Source: Gammaproteobacteria bacterium (GTDB lineage Bacteria; Pseudomonadota; Gammaproteobacteria; SZUA-229). From it: DNA of 5,772 bases. Below, piece by piece: positions 1-5,551 of this stretch. A program made the translations under genes and the position numbers. The number at the start of each line of letters is the position of its first letter. Position 1 is the first letter of the stretch. The notes under the pieces were generated by a model. That model saw only the letters and a list, made by a program, of their open reading frames with translations. It ran no database searches and was not told the origin of the DNA. The stretch spans positions 1 through 5,772 of the forward strand of contig DRLE01000098.1 in the NCBI GenBank assembly GCA_011051475.1, written 5' to 3'.

Positions 1-767
1 ACCGGCCTGAGCTCGCCACTGCTGAGGGCATCACCGACAACAAAATCAGGGCACAGGGCAATACCATTACCGGCCAGCGCCAGCTCCCTGACAGCAATCG
101 CGCTGTTTACCCGGTACTGTCCCTGTATCGCCACTTCAGTGCGTTTTCCATCCCGTTCAAAATGCCAGTGCCTGTTGTCCCTGTAGTTGGTATCGACGAT
201 ACAACGATGCTGTTTCAGTTCGTCCGGATGCACTGGCTCGCCATGCCCTTCAAGGTATGCCGGTGAGGCGCAGGCCACGGTTGAAATCTCGCAAAGATGG
301 CGGGCGATCAGGCTGGAATCGGCCAGCACACCGATACGCAGGGCCAGATCAAAACCTTCCTCGACGATATCCACCTGCCTGTCGGTCAACACCATGGTGA
401 CACGGATATCGGGGTATCGCTGGCCGAAATCCGAAACGACCTGCATCAGGTGCAGCTCCGAAAACGAGACCGGTGCGCTGATTCGCAGTTCACCGGTCGG
501 ACTGGCATGAATATCCTGGATCAGCTCGTCCAGCTCAGTAAATTCAGCCAGCAGGGGCTTGCAGCGTTCATAATAGGCCTGCCCGACCCCGGTCAGTGAC
601 ACCTGCCGGGTGGTACGCTGAAACAGCCGGACATCCAGGGATGCTTCCAGCTGCGCCACATATTTACTTAACAGCGCCTTGCTCTGCCCGCTCTGGCGGG
701 CGGCGCGGGAAAAACCACCGGCATCGGCCACCGCGATAAAGGCATGCATACAGGCCAGCTTATCCAT
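1..767 (-). CDS. LysR-family transcriptional regulator (C-terminus cut by window edge)
   Basis: DNA-binding transcriptional regulator, cytoplasmic. From the ATG at 767 the frame stays open to the left edge, giving 255 codons of a family that usually has about 300 residues, so roughly the last 45 are missing. Residues 3-62 form the LysR winged helix-turn-helix: MHAFIAVADAGGFSRAAR, then SKALLSKYVAQLE and LFQRTTRQVSLTGVG. Residues from about 91 (GELRISAPVSF) belong to the substrate-binding-like effector domain, ending here at SSGELRP. The start is supported by a strong ribosome site, GGAGGGG, at 771-778 on this strand. The type resembles the large CrgA/YafC/DsdC-like branch of the family. Six cysteines are visible (C6, C69 and four in the effector domain), so redox or electrophile sensing is possible but unproven. 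It is divergent from the DoxX gene, the classic arrangement of a LysR protein with its target. Confidence 0.95.
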   Translation of the reverse strand, partial: MDKLACMHAFIAVADAGGFSRAARQSGQSKALLSKYVAQLEASLDVRLFQRTTRQVSLTGVGQAYYERCKPLLAEFTELDELIQDIHASPTGELRISAPVSFSELHLMQVVSDFGQRYPDIRVTMVLTDRQVDIVEEGFDLALRIGVLADSSLIARHLCEISTVACASPAYLEGHGEPVHPDELKQHRCIVDTNYRDNRHWHFERDGKRTEVAIQGQYRVNSAIAVRELALAGNGIALCPDFVVGDALSSGELRP

Positions 768-794
768 TTTACCCCTCCACTGTCTTCAATATGA

Positions 795-805
795 ATACAG
801 TGTAT
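795..805. promoter_or_regulatory. Perfect dyad ATACA-G-TGTAT in the divergent gap
   Basis: ATACAGTGTAT has fully complementary 5-base arms around one central base. It sits across the predicted transcription start of the LysR gene, a position suited to autorepression. TGTCTTC occurs both at 781-787 and at 822-828, 41 bases apart, close to four DNA turns, and brackets this dyad. Function is inferred. Confidence 0.3.
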
Positions 806-806
806 C

Positions 807-834
807 AATATATAGCCATATTGTCTTCCGACAA
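807..834 (-). promoter_or_regulatory. Candidate promoter of the LysR gene
   Basis: Read leftward, TTGTCG (834-829) is followed after 16 bases by TATATT (812-807), matching the sigma-70 hexamers at 4/6 and 5/6. The predicted start, near 800, lies within the ATACAGTGTAT dyad and leaves a leader of about 33 bases before the ATG. Prediction from sequence only. Confidence 0.4.
821..834. promoter_or_regulatory. LysR-type box (TTGTC-N4-GACAA) in the divergent gap
   Basis: TTGTCTTCCGACAA is a perfect 5-base inverted repeat with a 4-base spacer and contains the T-N11-A pattern expected of LysR operators. It overlaps the likely -35 of the leftward LysR promoter (TTGTCG) and also offers TTGTCT as a -35 for the rightward DoxX promoter. 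For the latter, AATACT at 844-849, 17 bases on, is a weak -10. This is a likely binding site for the adjacent regulator, by inference from position and symmetry. Confidence 0.4.
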
Positions 835-912
835 GGCGTAATCAATACTTACGCACAGTCAGGCACACGCCAGACACGTTCAATCAAAAACCGACAATCA
901 GGAGAAAAGGCT

Positions 913-1323
913 ATGACAACACAGACATCCAACGACTACGCCGCACTGGTATTACGCATTGGCCTGGGCAGCATGTTTATGGCCCACGCCCTGCTGAAAA
1001 TCATTGTATTCACCCCCGACGGCACGGCCGGCTTTTTTGCCTCGCTGGGCGTTCCGGGCTGGCTGGCCTATCCGACCATGGGCGCGGAACTGATCGGCGG
1101 CGCCATGCTGGTGCTGGGCATACAGACCCGCCTGGTCTCCCTGCTGCTGATACCCGTGTTGATCGGCTCGATTGTGCTGGTACATGGCGGCAATGGCTGG
1201 CTGTTTGCCAACGAAGGCGGCGGCTGGGAATACCCGCTGTTTCTTATCGTTGCAGCCATCACCTTAAGCCTGCTGGGCAATGGCGCCATGAGCGCAGCGT
1301 CTTTCATCCCGAAAAAACAGTAA
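913..1323 (+). CDS. DoxX-family small membrane protein (CatD-like)
   Basis: A 136-residue inner-membrane protein of the DoxX family. Hydrophobic segments lie at about 12-33 (LVLRIGLGSMFMAHALLKI), 55-72, 74-92 and 107-122, giving four membrane spans, with no cleavable signal peptide. Family-like features are the early LRIGLG and AH-x-L-x-K stretch, the GAELIGGAMLVLG helix and a Gly/Trp-rich loop (HGGNGWLFANEGGGWEYP, 91-108) before the last span. The ATG at 913 is preferred over upstream starts in the same frame because AGGAGA lies at 900-905 and the membrane fold starts just after it. DoxX proteins have been linked to thiol/redox stress and, in Bacillus CatD, to catechol resistance alongside the dioxygenase CatE. 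Here too a VOC gene follows, 107 bases downstream. The exact activity is unknown. Expression is probably controlled by the divergent LysR protein. Confidence 0.88.
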   Translation: MTTQTSNDYAALVLRIGLGSMFMAHALLKIIVFTPDGTAGFFASLGVPGWLAYPTMGAELIGGAMLVLGIQTRLVSLLLIPVLIGSIVLVHGGNGWLFANEGGGWEYPLFLIVAAITLSLLGNGAMSAASFIPKKQ

Positions 1324-1333
1324 ACTCCTCAGG

Positions 1334-1365
1334 AACCCGCTATGACATATCCGTTATAGCGGGTT
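1334..1365 (+). terminator. Stem-loop after the DoxX gene, no U-tract
   Basis: AACCCGCTAT (1334-1343) pairs perfectly with ATAGCGGGTT (1356-1365). Three further pairs, one of them G-U, extend the stem to 13 pairs around a 6-base loop. No T-run follows on either strand, so it is not a classical intrinsic terminator. It may end or stabilise the DoxX transcript, or set the ratio of DoxX to the downstream VOC message. Confidence 0.4.
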
Positions 1366-1430
1366 ACTGAATATACCCCGGAGAAGGCCTGAGCAGATCC
1401 GGTAAGCACTTTTTATATCGGAGACAGACA

Positions 1431-1880
1431 ATGACAATCAAGGGCGGTATCAACCACGTTACCCTACGGGTGCAGAACCTGGCCCGGTCGGAGGCTTTCT
1501 ATTGCGGCCTGCTGGGCCTGAAACGCGTTGGCGAGCGTCGTGGCATGGCATTCTACAGCAGTGGTCACTACAACCATGAACTGGCGCTGATGGAAGACCC
1601 GGCCATAACGCCGCAAGCCATCGCGCAGGGAGGCCTGATGCATATCGCCTTTAATGTTTCTGATGAAGCGGCATTAAAAGCCCTTTACCAGCGAATGATT
1701 GAAGCAGGACATCCCGTCAGTGAAGGCGTTGATCATGTCATTTCTCATGCCTTCTATACGCGCGACGCGGATGGTTATACCGTTGAAATCACGACCGACA
1801 TGCCGCGCGAAACATGGGAGAACAACCCGAGCGCCTTCAGGCATGACAAAAGCATGGAAATACAAACCTCGAACCAATAA
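1431..1880 (+). CDS. VOC-superfamily protein, probable extradiol dioxygenase-like enzyme (CatE-like)
   Basis: A 149-residue, soluble, single-module vicinal-oxygen-chelate protein with two beta-alpha-beta-beta-beta repeats. The first repeat begins at INHVTLRVQNLARSEAFYCGLLGL (7-30) and the second at LMHIAFNVSDEAALKALYQRM (69-89). Candidate metal ligands are H9, H71 and E119 (YTVEI), the usual His-His-Glu positions of extradiol dioxygenases. The stretch VDHVISHAFYTRDADGYTVEI (100-120) matches the ring-cleavage type DH-x-x-S-x-x-x-Y-x-x-D-P-D-G, with H102 and Y109 or Y116 as possible catalytic residues. The start has GGAG at 1420-1423, eight bases upstream. The DoxX gene lies 107 bases upstream and uvrB converges 67 bases downstream. 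Together with DoxX it resembles catD-catE. Glyoxalase, fosfomycin-type thiol transferase or bleomycin-binding roles share the fold and cannot be excluded. No promoter of its own was convincing. Confidence 0.85.
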   Translation: MTIKGGINHVTLRVQNLARSEAFYCGLLGLKRVGERRGMAFYSSGHYNHELALMEDPAITPQAIAQGGLMHIAFNVSDEAALKALYQRMIEAGHPVSEGVDHVISHAFYTRDADGYTVEITTDMPRETWENNPSAFRHDKSMEIQTSNQ

Positions 1881-1898
1881 AACCTGATTTGCCCCTCT

Positions 1899-1924
1899 TG
1901 CAAAACGGCTCTGACCCTTTTGCA
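1899..1924. terminator. Weak dyad between convergent VOC and uvrB genes
   Basis: TGCAAAA (1899-1905) is complementary to TTTTGCA (1918-1924) around a 12-base loop, in the 67-base gap where the two genes meet tail to tail. The A-rich and T-rich arms would give a U-rich 3' side in either direction. The stem is short and AT-rich, so terminator function is doubtful; it is the only candidate seen in this gap. Confidence 0.2.
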
Positions 1925-1947
1925 CCTTGCGCTTTCCATGATCAGAT

Positions 1948-3963
1948 TCAGCTGACCATGGCCAGCTGCTTGATGCGCTCGATCTCGTCACGCACGGCAG
2001 CGGCCTCTTCAAACTCCAGGTTGCGTGAATGCTCGTACATCTGTTTTTCCATTTTATCGAGCAGCTTGCTGACTTCCCTGACCGGCATGCTCAGATACTT
2101 CGCCTTTTCCTCGGCCACCTTCTTCATGGCCACGGTTTTTCTCGACTGCTTGTCGCCATAGCCGGCTTCCAGCACATCGTGTATATCCTTGCTGATGCCC
2201 TTCGGGGTAATGCCGTGTTTCTCGTTATAGGCCATCTGTATGGCGCGACGCTCCTCGGTGATATCGATGGCCTTCTGCATGGAACCGGTAATACGGTCGG
2301 CATAGAGAATCGCCCTGCCCTCGACATTGCGCGCGGCGCGGCCGATGCTCTGTATCATGGAGCGCTCGGAGCGCAAAAAGCCTTCCTTGTCGGCATCGAG
2401 GATGGCGATCAGCGAGACCTCGGGCATGTCCAGGCCCTCGCGCAGCAGGTTGATACCGACCAGCACATCGAACTCGCCGAGGCGCAGGTCGCGGATAATC
2501 TCGACGCGCTCCACGGTATCGATGTCCGAATGCAAATAGCGCACGCGCACATCGTGCTCGCTTAAATACTCGGTCAGGTCTTCGGCCATGCGCTTGGTCA
2601 GGGTCAGGATAATCACGCGCTCGTTTTTCGGCAGACGCAGGTTGATTTCCGAGAGCACGTCATCCACCTGGGTGGCTACCGGACGTACCTCGATAACCGG
2701 GTCGAGCAGGCCGGTGGGACGCACTACCTGGCGGGCAATGGCATCGGAATGTTCTTCCTCGTAAGGCCCCGGCGTGGCCGACACGTACAGGGTCTGCGGC
2801 GTCATGGCCTCGAACTCCTCGAAGCGCAGCGGCCGGTTGTCCAGCGCCGAGGGCAGACGAAAACCGAAGTTCACCAGATTTTCCTTGCGCGAGCGATCGC
2901 CCTTGTACATGGCGCCGATCTGCGGCACGGTGACATGACTCTCATCGATAACCAGCAGGGCGTCCTCGGGCAGGTAATCGAACAGACAGGGTGGCGGCTC
3001 ACCGGGGGCGCGGCCGGAAAGATAGCGCGAATAGTTCTCGATGCCGCTGCAATAGCCCAGCTCACGCATCATTTCGATATCGAACTGGGTGCGCTGCTCC
3101 AGACGCTGCGCCTCCACCAGCTTGTTCTGCTCGCGCAGCTCTTCAAGGCGTTCGCGCAGCTCCACCTTGATATTTTCTATTGCACCCAGGATCACTTCCC
3201 GCGGCGTGGCATAGTGGGTTTTCGGGTAGATGGTAACGCGCGCCACCTTCTTGATGACCTCGCCGGTCAGCGGATCGAACAGGCTGATATTCTCCACCTC
3301 CTCGTCAAACAGCTCGATGCGTACCGCCTCGCGCTCGGAATCGGCCGGATGGATGTCGATGACCTCGCCGCGCACCCGGTAGGTACCACGGCGCAGCTCC
3401 ATATCATTGCGGGTGTACTGCAGCTCGGCCAGGCGGCGCAGGATATTACGCTGGTCGATCAGATCGCCGCGCACCACGTGCAGCATCATGGAAAGGTAGG
3501 ATTCGGGGTCGCCCAGGCCGTAGATCGCCGACACGGTGGCGACAATAATCGTGTCCTTGCGTTCCATCAAGGCCTTGGTGGCCGACAGGCGCATCTGCTC
3601 GATATGCTCATTCACCGAGGCGTCCTTTTCGATAAAGGTATCGCTGGCCGGCACATAGGCCTCGGGCTGATAGTAATCGTAGTAGGAAACAAAGTACTCC
3701 ACCGCGTTATTCGGAAAGAACTCCTTCATCTCGCCGTAGAGCTGCGCCGCCAGGGTCTTGTTCGGCGCCATAATAATGGTGGTGCGCTGCAGCTGCTGGA
3801 TGACATTGGCCACGGTAAAGGTCTTGCCCGAACCGGTCACACCGAGCAGGGTCTGGCGCGCCAGACCATTATCAAAACCCTCGACCAGGGTTTCGATGGC
3901 CTTCGGCTGGTCACCGGTGGGCCGGTACTCGGTCTGTAATTCAAATTTTTTCAAGATAGTCAC
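1948..3963 (-). CDS. uvrB: UvrABC excinuclease subunit B
   Basis: Damage-verifying ATPase/helicase-like subunit of nucleotide excision repair. It receives damaged DNA from UvrA, probes it, and then recruits UvrC for dual incision; cytoplasmic. At 671 residues it is close to the E. coli length of 673. Visible in order are the N-terminal TGDQPKAI (16-23), Walker A GVTGSGKT (41-48), the Tyr-rich beta-hairpin that clamps DNA (SYYDYYQPEAYVP, 93-105), and the Walker B-type DESH box at 340-343. These are followed by helicase motif VI QSIGRAARN (538-546) and the C-terminal UVR domain for UvrC contact (about 634-668, NLEFEEAAAVRDEI). All key residues are present, so it should be functional. The start is GTG at 3963; the resulting N-terminus aligns with the known family start, although no good Shine-Dalgarno site precedes it. 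It is divergent from the aminotransferase gene across 191 bases and convergent with the VOC gene. No LexA-type operator was found in its leader. Confidence 0.99.
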   Translation of the reverse strand: MTILKKFELQTEYRPTGDQPKAIETLVEGFDNGLARQTLLGVTGSGKTFTVANVIQQLQRTTIIMAPNKTLAAQLYGEMKEFFPNNAVEYFVSYYDYYQPEAYVPASDTFIEKDASVNEHIEQMRLSATKALMERKDTIIVATVSAIYGLGDPESYLSMMLHVVRGDLIDQRNILRRLAELQYTRNDMELRRGTYRVRGEVIDIHPADSEREAVRIELFDEEVENISLFDPLTGEVIKKVARVTIYPKTHYATPREVILGAIENIKVELRERLEELREQNKLVEAQRLEQRTQFDIEMMRELGYCSGIENYSRYLSGRAPGEPPPCLFDYLPEDALLVIDESHVTVPQIGAMYKGDRSRKENLVNFGFRLPSALDNRPLRFEEFEAMTPQTLYVSATPGPYEEEHSDAIARQVVRPTGLLDPVIEVRPVATQVDDVLSEINLRLPKNERVIILTLTKRMAEDLTEYLSEHDVRVRYLHSDIDTVERVEIIRDLRLGEFDVLVGINLLREGLDMPEVSLIAILDADKEGFLRSERSMIQSIGRAARNVEGRAILYADRITGSMQKAIDITEERRAIQMAYNEKHGITPKGISKDIHDVLEAGYGDKQSRKTVAMKKVAEEKAKYLSMPVREVSKLLDKMEKQMYEHSRNLEFEEAAAVRDEIERIKQLAMVS

Positions 3964-3994
3964 TCTGGGCTACTACATTACTCGGACAAAATAA

Positions 3995-4022
3995 ATTAAA
4001 CTCGGGCTCAGGCGGCAGTCAT
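3995..4022 (-). promoter_or_regulatory. Candidate uvrB promoter
   Basis: Read leftward, ATGACT (4022-4017, 4/6 to the -35 consensus) and TTTAAT (4000-3995, 5/6 to the -10 consensus) are separated by 16 bases. The AT-rich tract at 3987-4000 is the only such stretch ahead of uvrB. Most of the -35 hexamer lies inside the end of the palindromic element. Prediction only. Confidence 0.3.
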
Positions 4023-4092
4023 TGCGAGCGCAGCGAAGCAATCTGGTCAGGATTGCTGCTGCACGAGGTTGCTTCGCTGCGCTCGCAATGAC
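4018..4092. repeat. Palindromic intergenic repeat with perfect 24-base arms
   Basis: The arm at 4018-4041 begins GTCATTGCGAGCGCAGCG and is the exact reverse complement of 4069-4092, which ends CGCTCGCAATGAC. Between them lie 27 bases with a few further possible pairs. A second nested dyad, GCAATC (4038-4043) and GATTGC (4051-4056), offers an alternative hairpin. From memory, CATTGCGAGC-type palindromes recur across many bacterial genomes as dispersed repeats and give rise to spurious proteins with motifs like VIA-x-x-A-x-KQ and LLRCARND. Both motifs are encoded here on the minus strand. The element fills the gap between two divergent housekeeping genes. It is probably a small non-autonomous mobile-type or REP-like element; copy number in this genome is not visible. 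Confidence 0.85.
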
Positions 4093-4154
4093 AGGCTCAC
4101 TGATACAGGTGTTGAAACCTGCCCAAAACATACAATCGATAACCGGATACGACA

Positions 4155-5339
4155 TTGACCATTACACTTTCCAGCCGCATACAGCGCGTCAAACCCTCCC
4201 CGACCCTGGCCGTTACCGCTCTGGCCAACCAGCTGCGCGCCGAAGGGCGCGACGTTATCGGACTGGCCGCCGGTGAGCCGGACTTCGATACCCCGGACTA
4301 CATCAAGACAGCAGCGATCGACGCCATCAACAAGGGCTACACCCGCTACACCGCGGTGGATGGTACGCCCGGGCTGAAACAGGCCATTATAAACAAGTTT
4401 AAAAACGAAAACGCCCTGGATTTCGCCATGGATCAGATCCTGGTCTCCGTCGGCGGCAAACAGGCCTTTTACAACCTGTGCATGACCCTGCTGGATGAAG
4501 GTGACGAGGTCATTATCCCGGCGCCCTACTGGGTCTCCTACCCGGATATCGTCAAACTGGCCGATGCCACCCCGGTGATCGTCAAGGGCGATATTTCACA
4601 GGCCTTCAAGATTACCGCCCAGCAGCTGGAAAATGCCATCACCGAGCGGACAAAGCTGGTGGTTATCAACAGCCCGTCCAACCCCACCGGCAAGGCCTAT
4701 ACCCGCGCCGAGCTGAAAGCGCTGGGCGAGGTACTGGCAAAACATCCTGACATTGTGGTCATGAGCGATGATATCTATGAGCATATCGTGTGGACAGACG
4801 AAGGCTTTAACAATATTCTCAATGTCTGTCCCGAACTGAAAGACCAGACCGTCGTCATCAACGGCGTCTCCAAGGCCTATGCCATGACCGGCTGGCGCAT
4901 CGGTTACAGCGGCGGGCCACCGGTGATTATTGCCGGCATGAAAAAAATCCAGTCGCAAAGCACCTCCAATCCGACCTCGATCGCGCAGTATGCCTCACAG
5001 GCCGCGCTCGAAGGCGACCAGGGCTTCCTCAAGGACACCTGCGCCACCTTCCGGGAAAGGCATGACTATGTCTACAAAACCCTGAGCGAGATGGACGGCG
5101 TAGAAGTCCTGCCCAGTGACGGCACCTTCTACAGCTTCCCCTCCTTCCAGGCGGTTATCGACCGTATGGACGGCATCAGCAACGATGTCGAACTGGCCCA
5201 GCTGATTCTGGAACAGGCCGAGGTTGCCCTGGTTCCCGGCTCCGCCTTCGGCCTCGACGGCTATTTACGCCTGTCCTTTGCCACCGACATGACCAGCCTG
5301 GAAAAAGCCCTGGACAGAATCCGGCAAACGATTGAATAG
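4155..5339 (+). CDS. aspC: PLP-dependent aspartate-type aminotransferase (class I, subgroup Ib/gamma)
   Basis: Cytoplasmic enzyme that moves amino groups between aspartate/oxaloacetate and glutamate/2-oxoglutarate. Some members of this subgroup also act on prephenate, giving arogenate for Phe/Tyr synthesis. At 394 residues it has the usual length. It has the characteristic N-terminus RVKPSPTLAV (11-20), AGEPDFDTP (39-47), GGKQA with the subgroup's substrate-contacting K102, and PYWVSYPD. The SPSNPTG loop carries N176, SDDIYEH carries D205 (contact to the PLP ring nitrogen) and Y208, K240 in SKAYAMTGWRIGY is the Schiff-base lysine, and R372 in YLRLSFA binds the substrate carboxylate. An in-frame stop at 4140-4142 and the absence of an early ATG leave TTG at 4155 as the start, matching the family N-terminus. 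Only a weak GGA precedes it. The tRNA-Asn gene follows 99 bases after the stop. The symbol is by family; a specific aspartate versus bifunctional role is undecided. Confidence 0.95.
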   Translation: MTITLSSRIQRVKPSPTLAVTALANQLRAEGRDVIGLAAGEPDFDTPDYIKTAAIDAINKGYTRYTAVDGTPGLKQAIINKFKNENALDFAMDQILVSVGGKQAFYNLCMTLLDEGDEVIIPAPYWVSYPDIVKLADATPVIVKGDISQAFKITAQQLENAITERTKLVVINSPSNPTGKAYTRAELKALGEVLAKHPDIVVMSDDIYEHIVWTDEGFNNILNVCPELKDQTVVINGVSKAYAMTGWRIGYSGGPPVIIAGMKKIQSQSTSNPTSIAQYASQAALEGDQGFLKDTCATFRERHDYVYKTLSEMDGVEVLPSDGTFYSFPSFQAVIDRMDGISNDVELAQLILEQAEVALVPGSAFGLDGYLRLSFATDMTSLEKALDRIRQTIE

Positions 5340-5373
5340 GCGGGAAAAGTTCAGCTTTTACCGCCATATGGTA

Positions 5374-5402
5374 TTGACCCGAAGGCGGCAAATCTGTAGC
5401 AT
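5374..5402 (+). promoter_or_regulatory. Candidate promoter of tRNA-Asn
   Basis: TTGACC (5374-5379) and TAGCAT (5397-5402) are spaced by 17 bases. They are followed by a GC-rich discriminator (ACCGCC) typical of stable-RNA promoters under growth-rate or stringent control. Predicted start is near 5409, about 30 bases before the mature tRNA. It overlaps an 8-base dyad, GAAGGCGG (5381-5388) / CCGCCTTC (5404-5411). Read-through from the aminotransferase gene is also possible, since no U-tract terminator lies between them. Confidence 0.45.
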
Positions 5403-5415
5403 ACCGCCTTCCATT

Positions 5416-5429
5416 TGAACCTCGGTTCA
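5416..5429 (+). promoter_or_regulatory. Short dyad in the tRNA-Asn leader
   Basis: TGAACCTCGGTTCA is a self-complementary dyad; as RNA it would be a 5-pair stem with a CUCG loop, ending ten bases before the mature tRNA 5' end. It could aid processing or be a protein site. No direct evidence for either. Confidence 0.25.
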
Positions 5430-5438
5430 GAGAGTTAT

Positions 5439-5514
5439 TCCCCGATAGCTCAGTTGGTAGAGCAACGGACTGTTAATCCGTTTGTCGCTGGTTCGAGCCC
5501 AGCTCGGGGAGCCA
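5439..5514 (+). tRNA. tRNA-Asn (anticodon GTT), CCA encoded
   Basis: A 76-base tRNA that reads AAC/AAU codons. The acceptor stem TCCCCGA (5439-5445) pairs with TCGGGGA (5504-5510). The D arm is GCTC-AGTTGGTA-GAGC. The anticodon arm ACGGA-CTGTTAA-TCCGT places GTT at 5472-5474. A 5-base variable loop and a T arm GCTGG-TTCGAGC-CCAGC follow, then discriminator G and encoded CCA at 5512-5514. All stems are fully paired, so it should be functional. It stands alone, with its own likely promoter and a terminator directly downstream. Confidence 0.98.
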
Positions 5515-5517
5515 TAT

Positions 5518-5551
5518 AAAAAAAGGCCTGCAGTAATGCAGGCCTTTTTTT
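5518..5551 (+). terminator. Strong intrinsic terminator, probably bidirectional
   Basis: AGGCCTGCA (5524-5532) pairs with TGCAGGCCT (5537-5545) around a GTAA loop. Six A precede the stem and a run of seven T (5545-5551) ends it, so both strands give a hairpin followed by a U-tract. It ends the tRNA-Asn transcript, starting three bases after the CCA, and could equally stop leftward transcription arriving from the right. Confidence 0.93.

Noticed and set aside
187..599. Two plus-strand frames opposite the LysR gene
   Set aside because: Shadow frames of the LysR coding strand, which encodes clear family motifs.
679..912. N-terminal extension of the DoxX frame upstream of 913
   Set aside because: The extension would run across the LysR start and the whole promoter region, has no DoxX-like sequence, and 913 has a good ribosome site.
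1411..1418. TTTATAT as a -10 for the VOC gene
   Set aside because: The start of transcription would fall on the ribosome site and no -35 is present.
2029..2565. A 178-codon plus-strand open frame inside uvrB
   Set aside because: Also antisense to uvrB, no family features, composition typical of a shadow frame.
2749..3939. A 396-codon open frame on the plus strand, antisense to uvrB
   Set aside because: It lies wholly opposite the unmistakable uvrB coding sequence and its His/Leu/Gly-rich product with no recognisable domain is a typical mirror of GC-rich codon use.
4112..4136. TTGAAA (4112-4117) with TACAAT (4131-4136) as the aminotransferase promoter
   Set aside because: Spacing is only 13 bases, too short for a sigma-70 promoter, and no good -35 lies at 16-18 bases from TACAAT. 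An alternative small dyad CAGGT-N6-ACCTG (4106-4121) overlaps but is too short to call.
3973..4276. Short frames translating the palindromic repeat on both strands
   Set aside because: They are products of the repeat itself; such repeat-derived peptides are known annotation artefacts and neither frame has a ribosome site or other coding support.
4596..4958. A 120-codon minus-strand frame inside the aminotransferase gene
   Set aside because: Antisense shadow of a fully conserved coding sequence.
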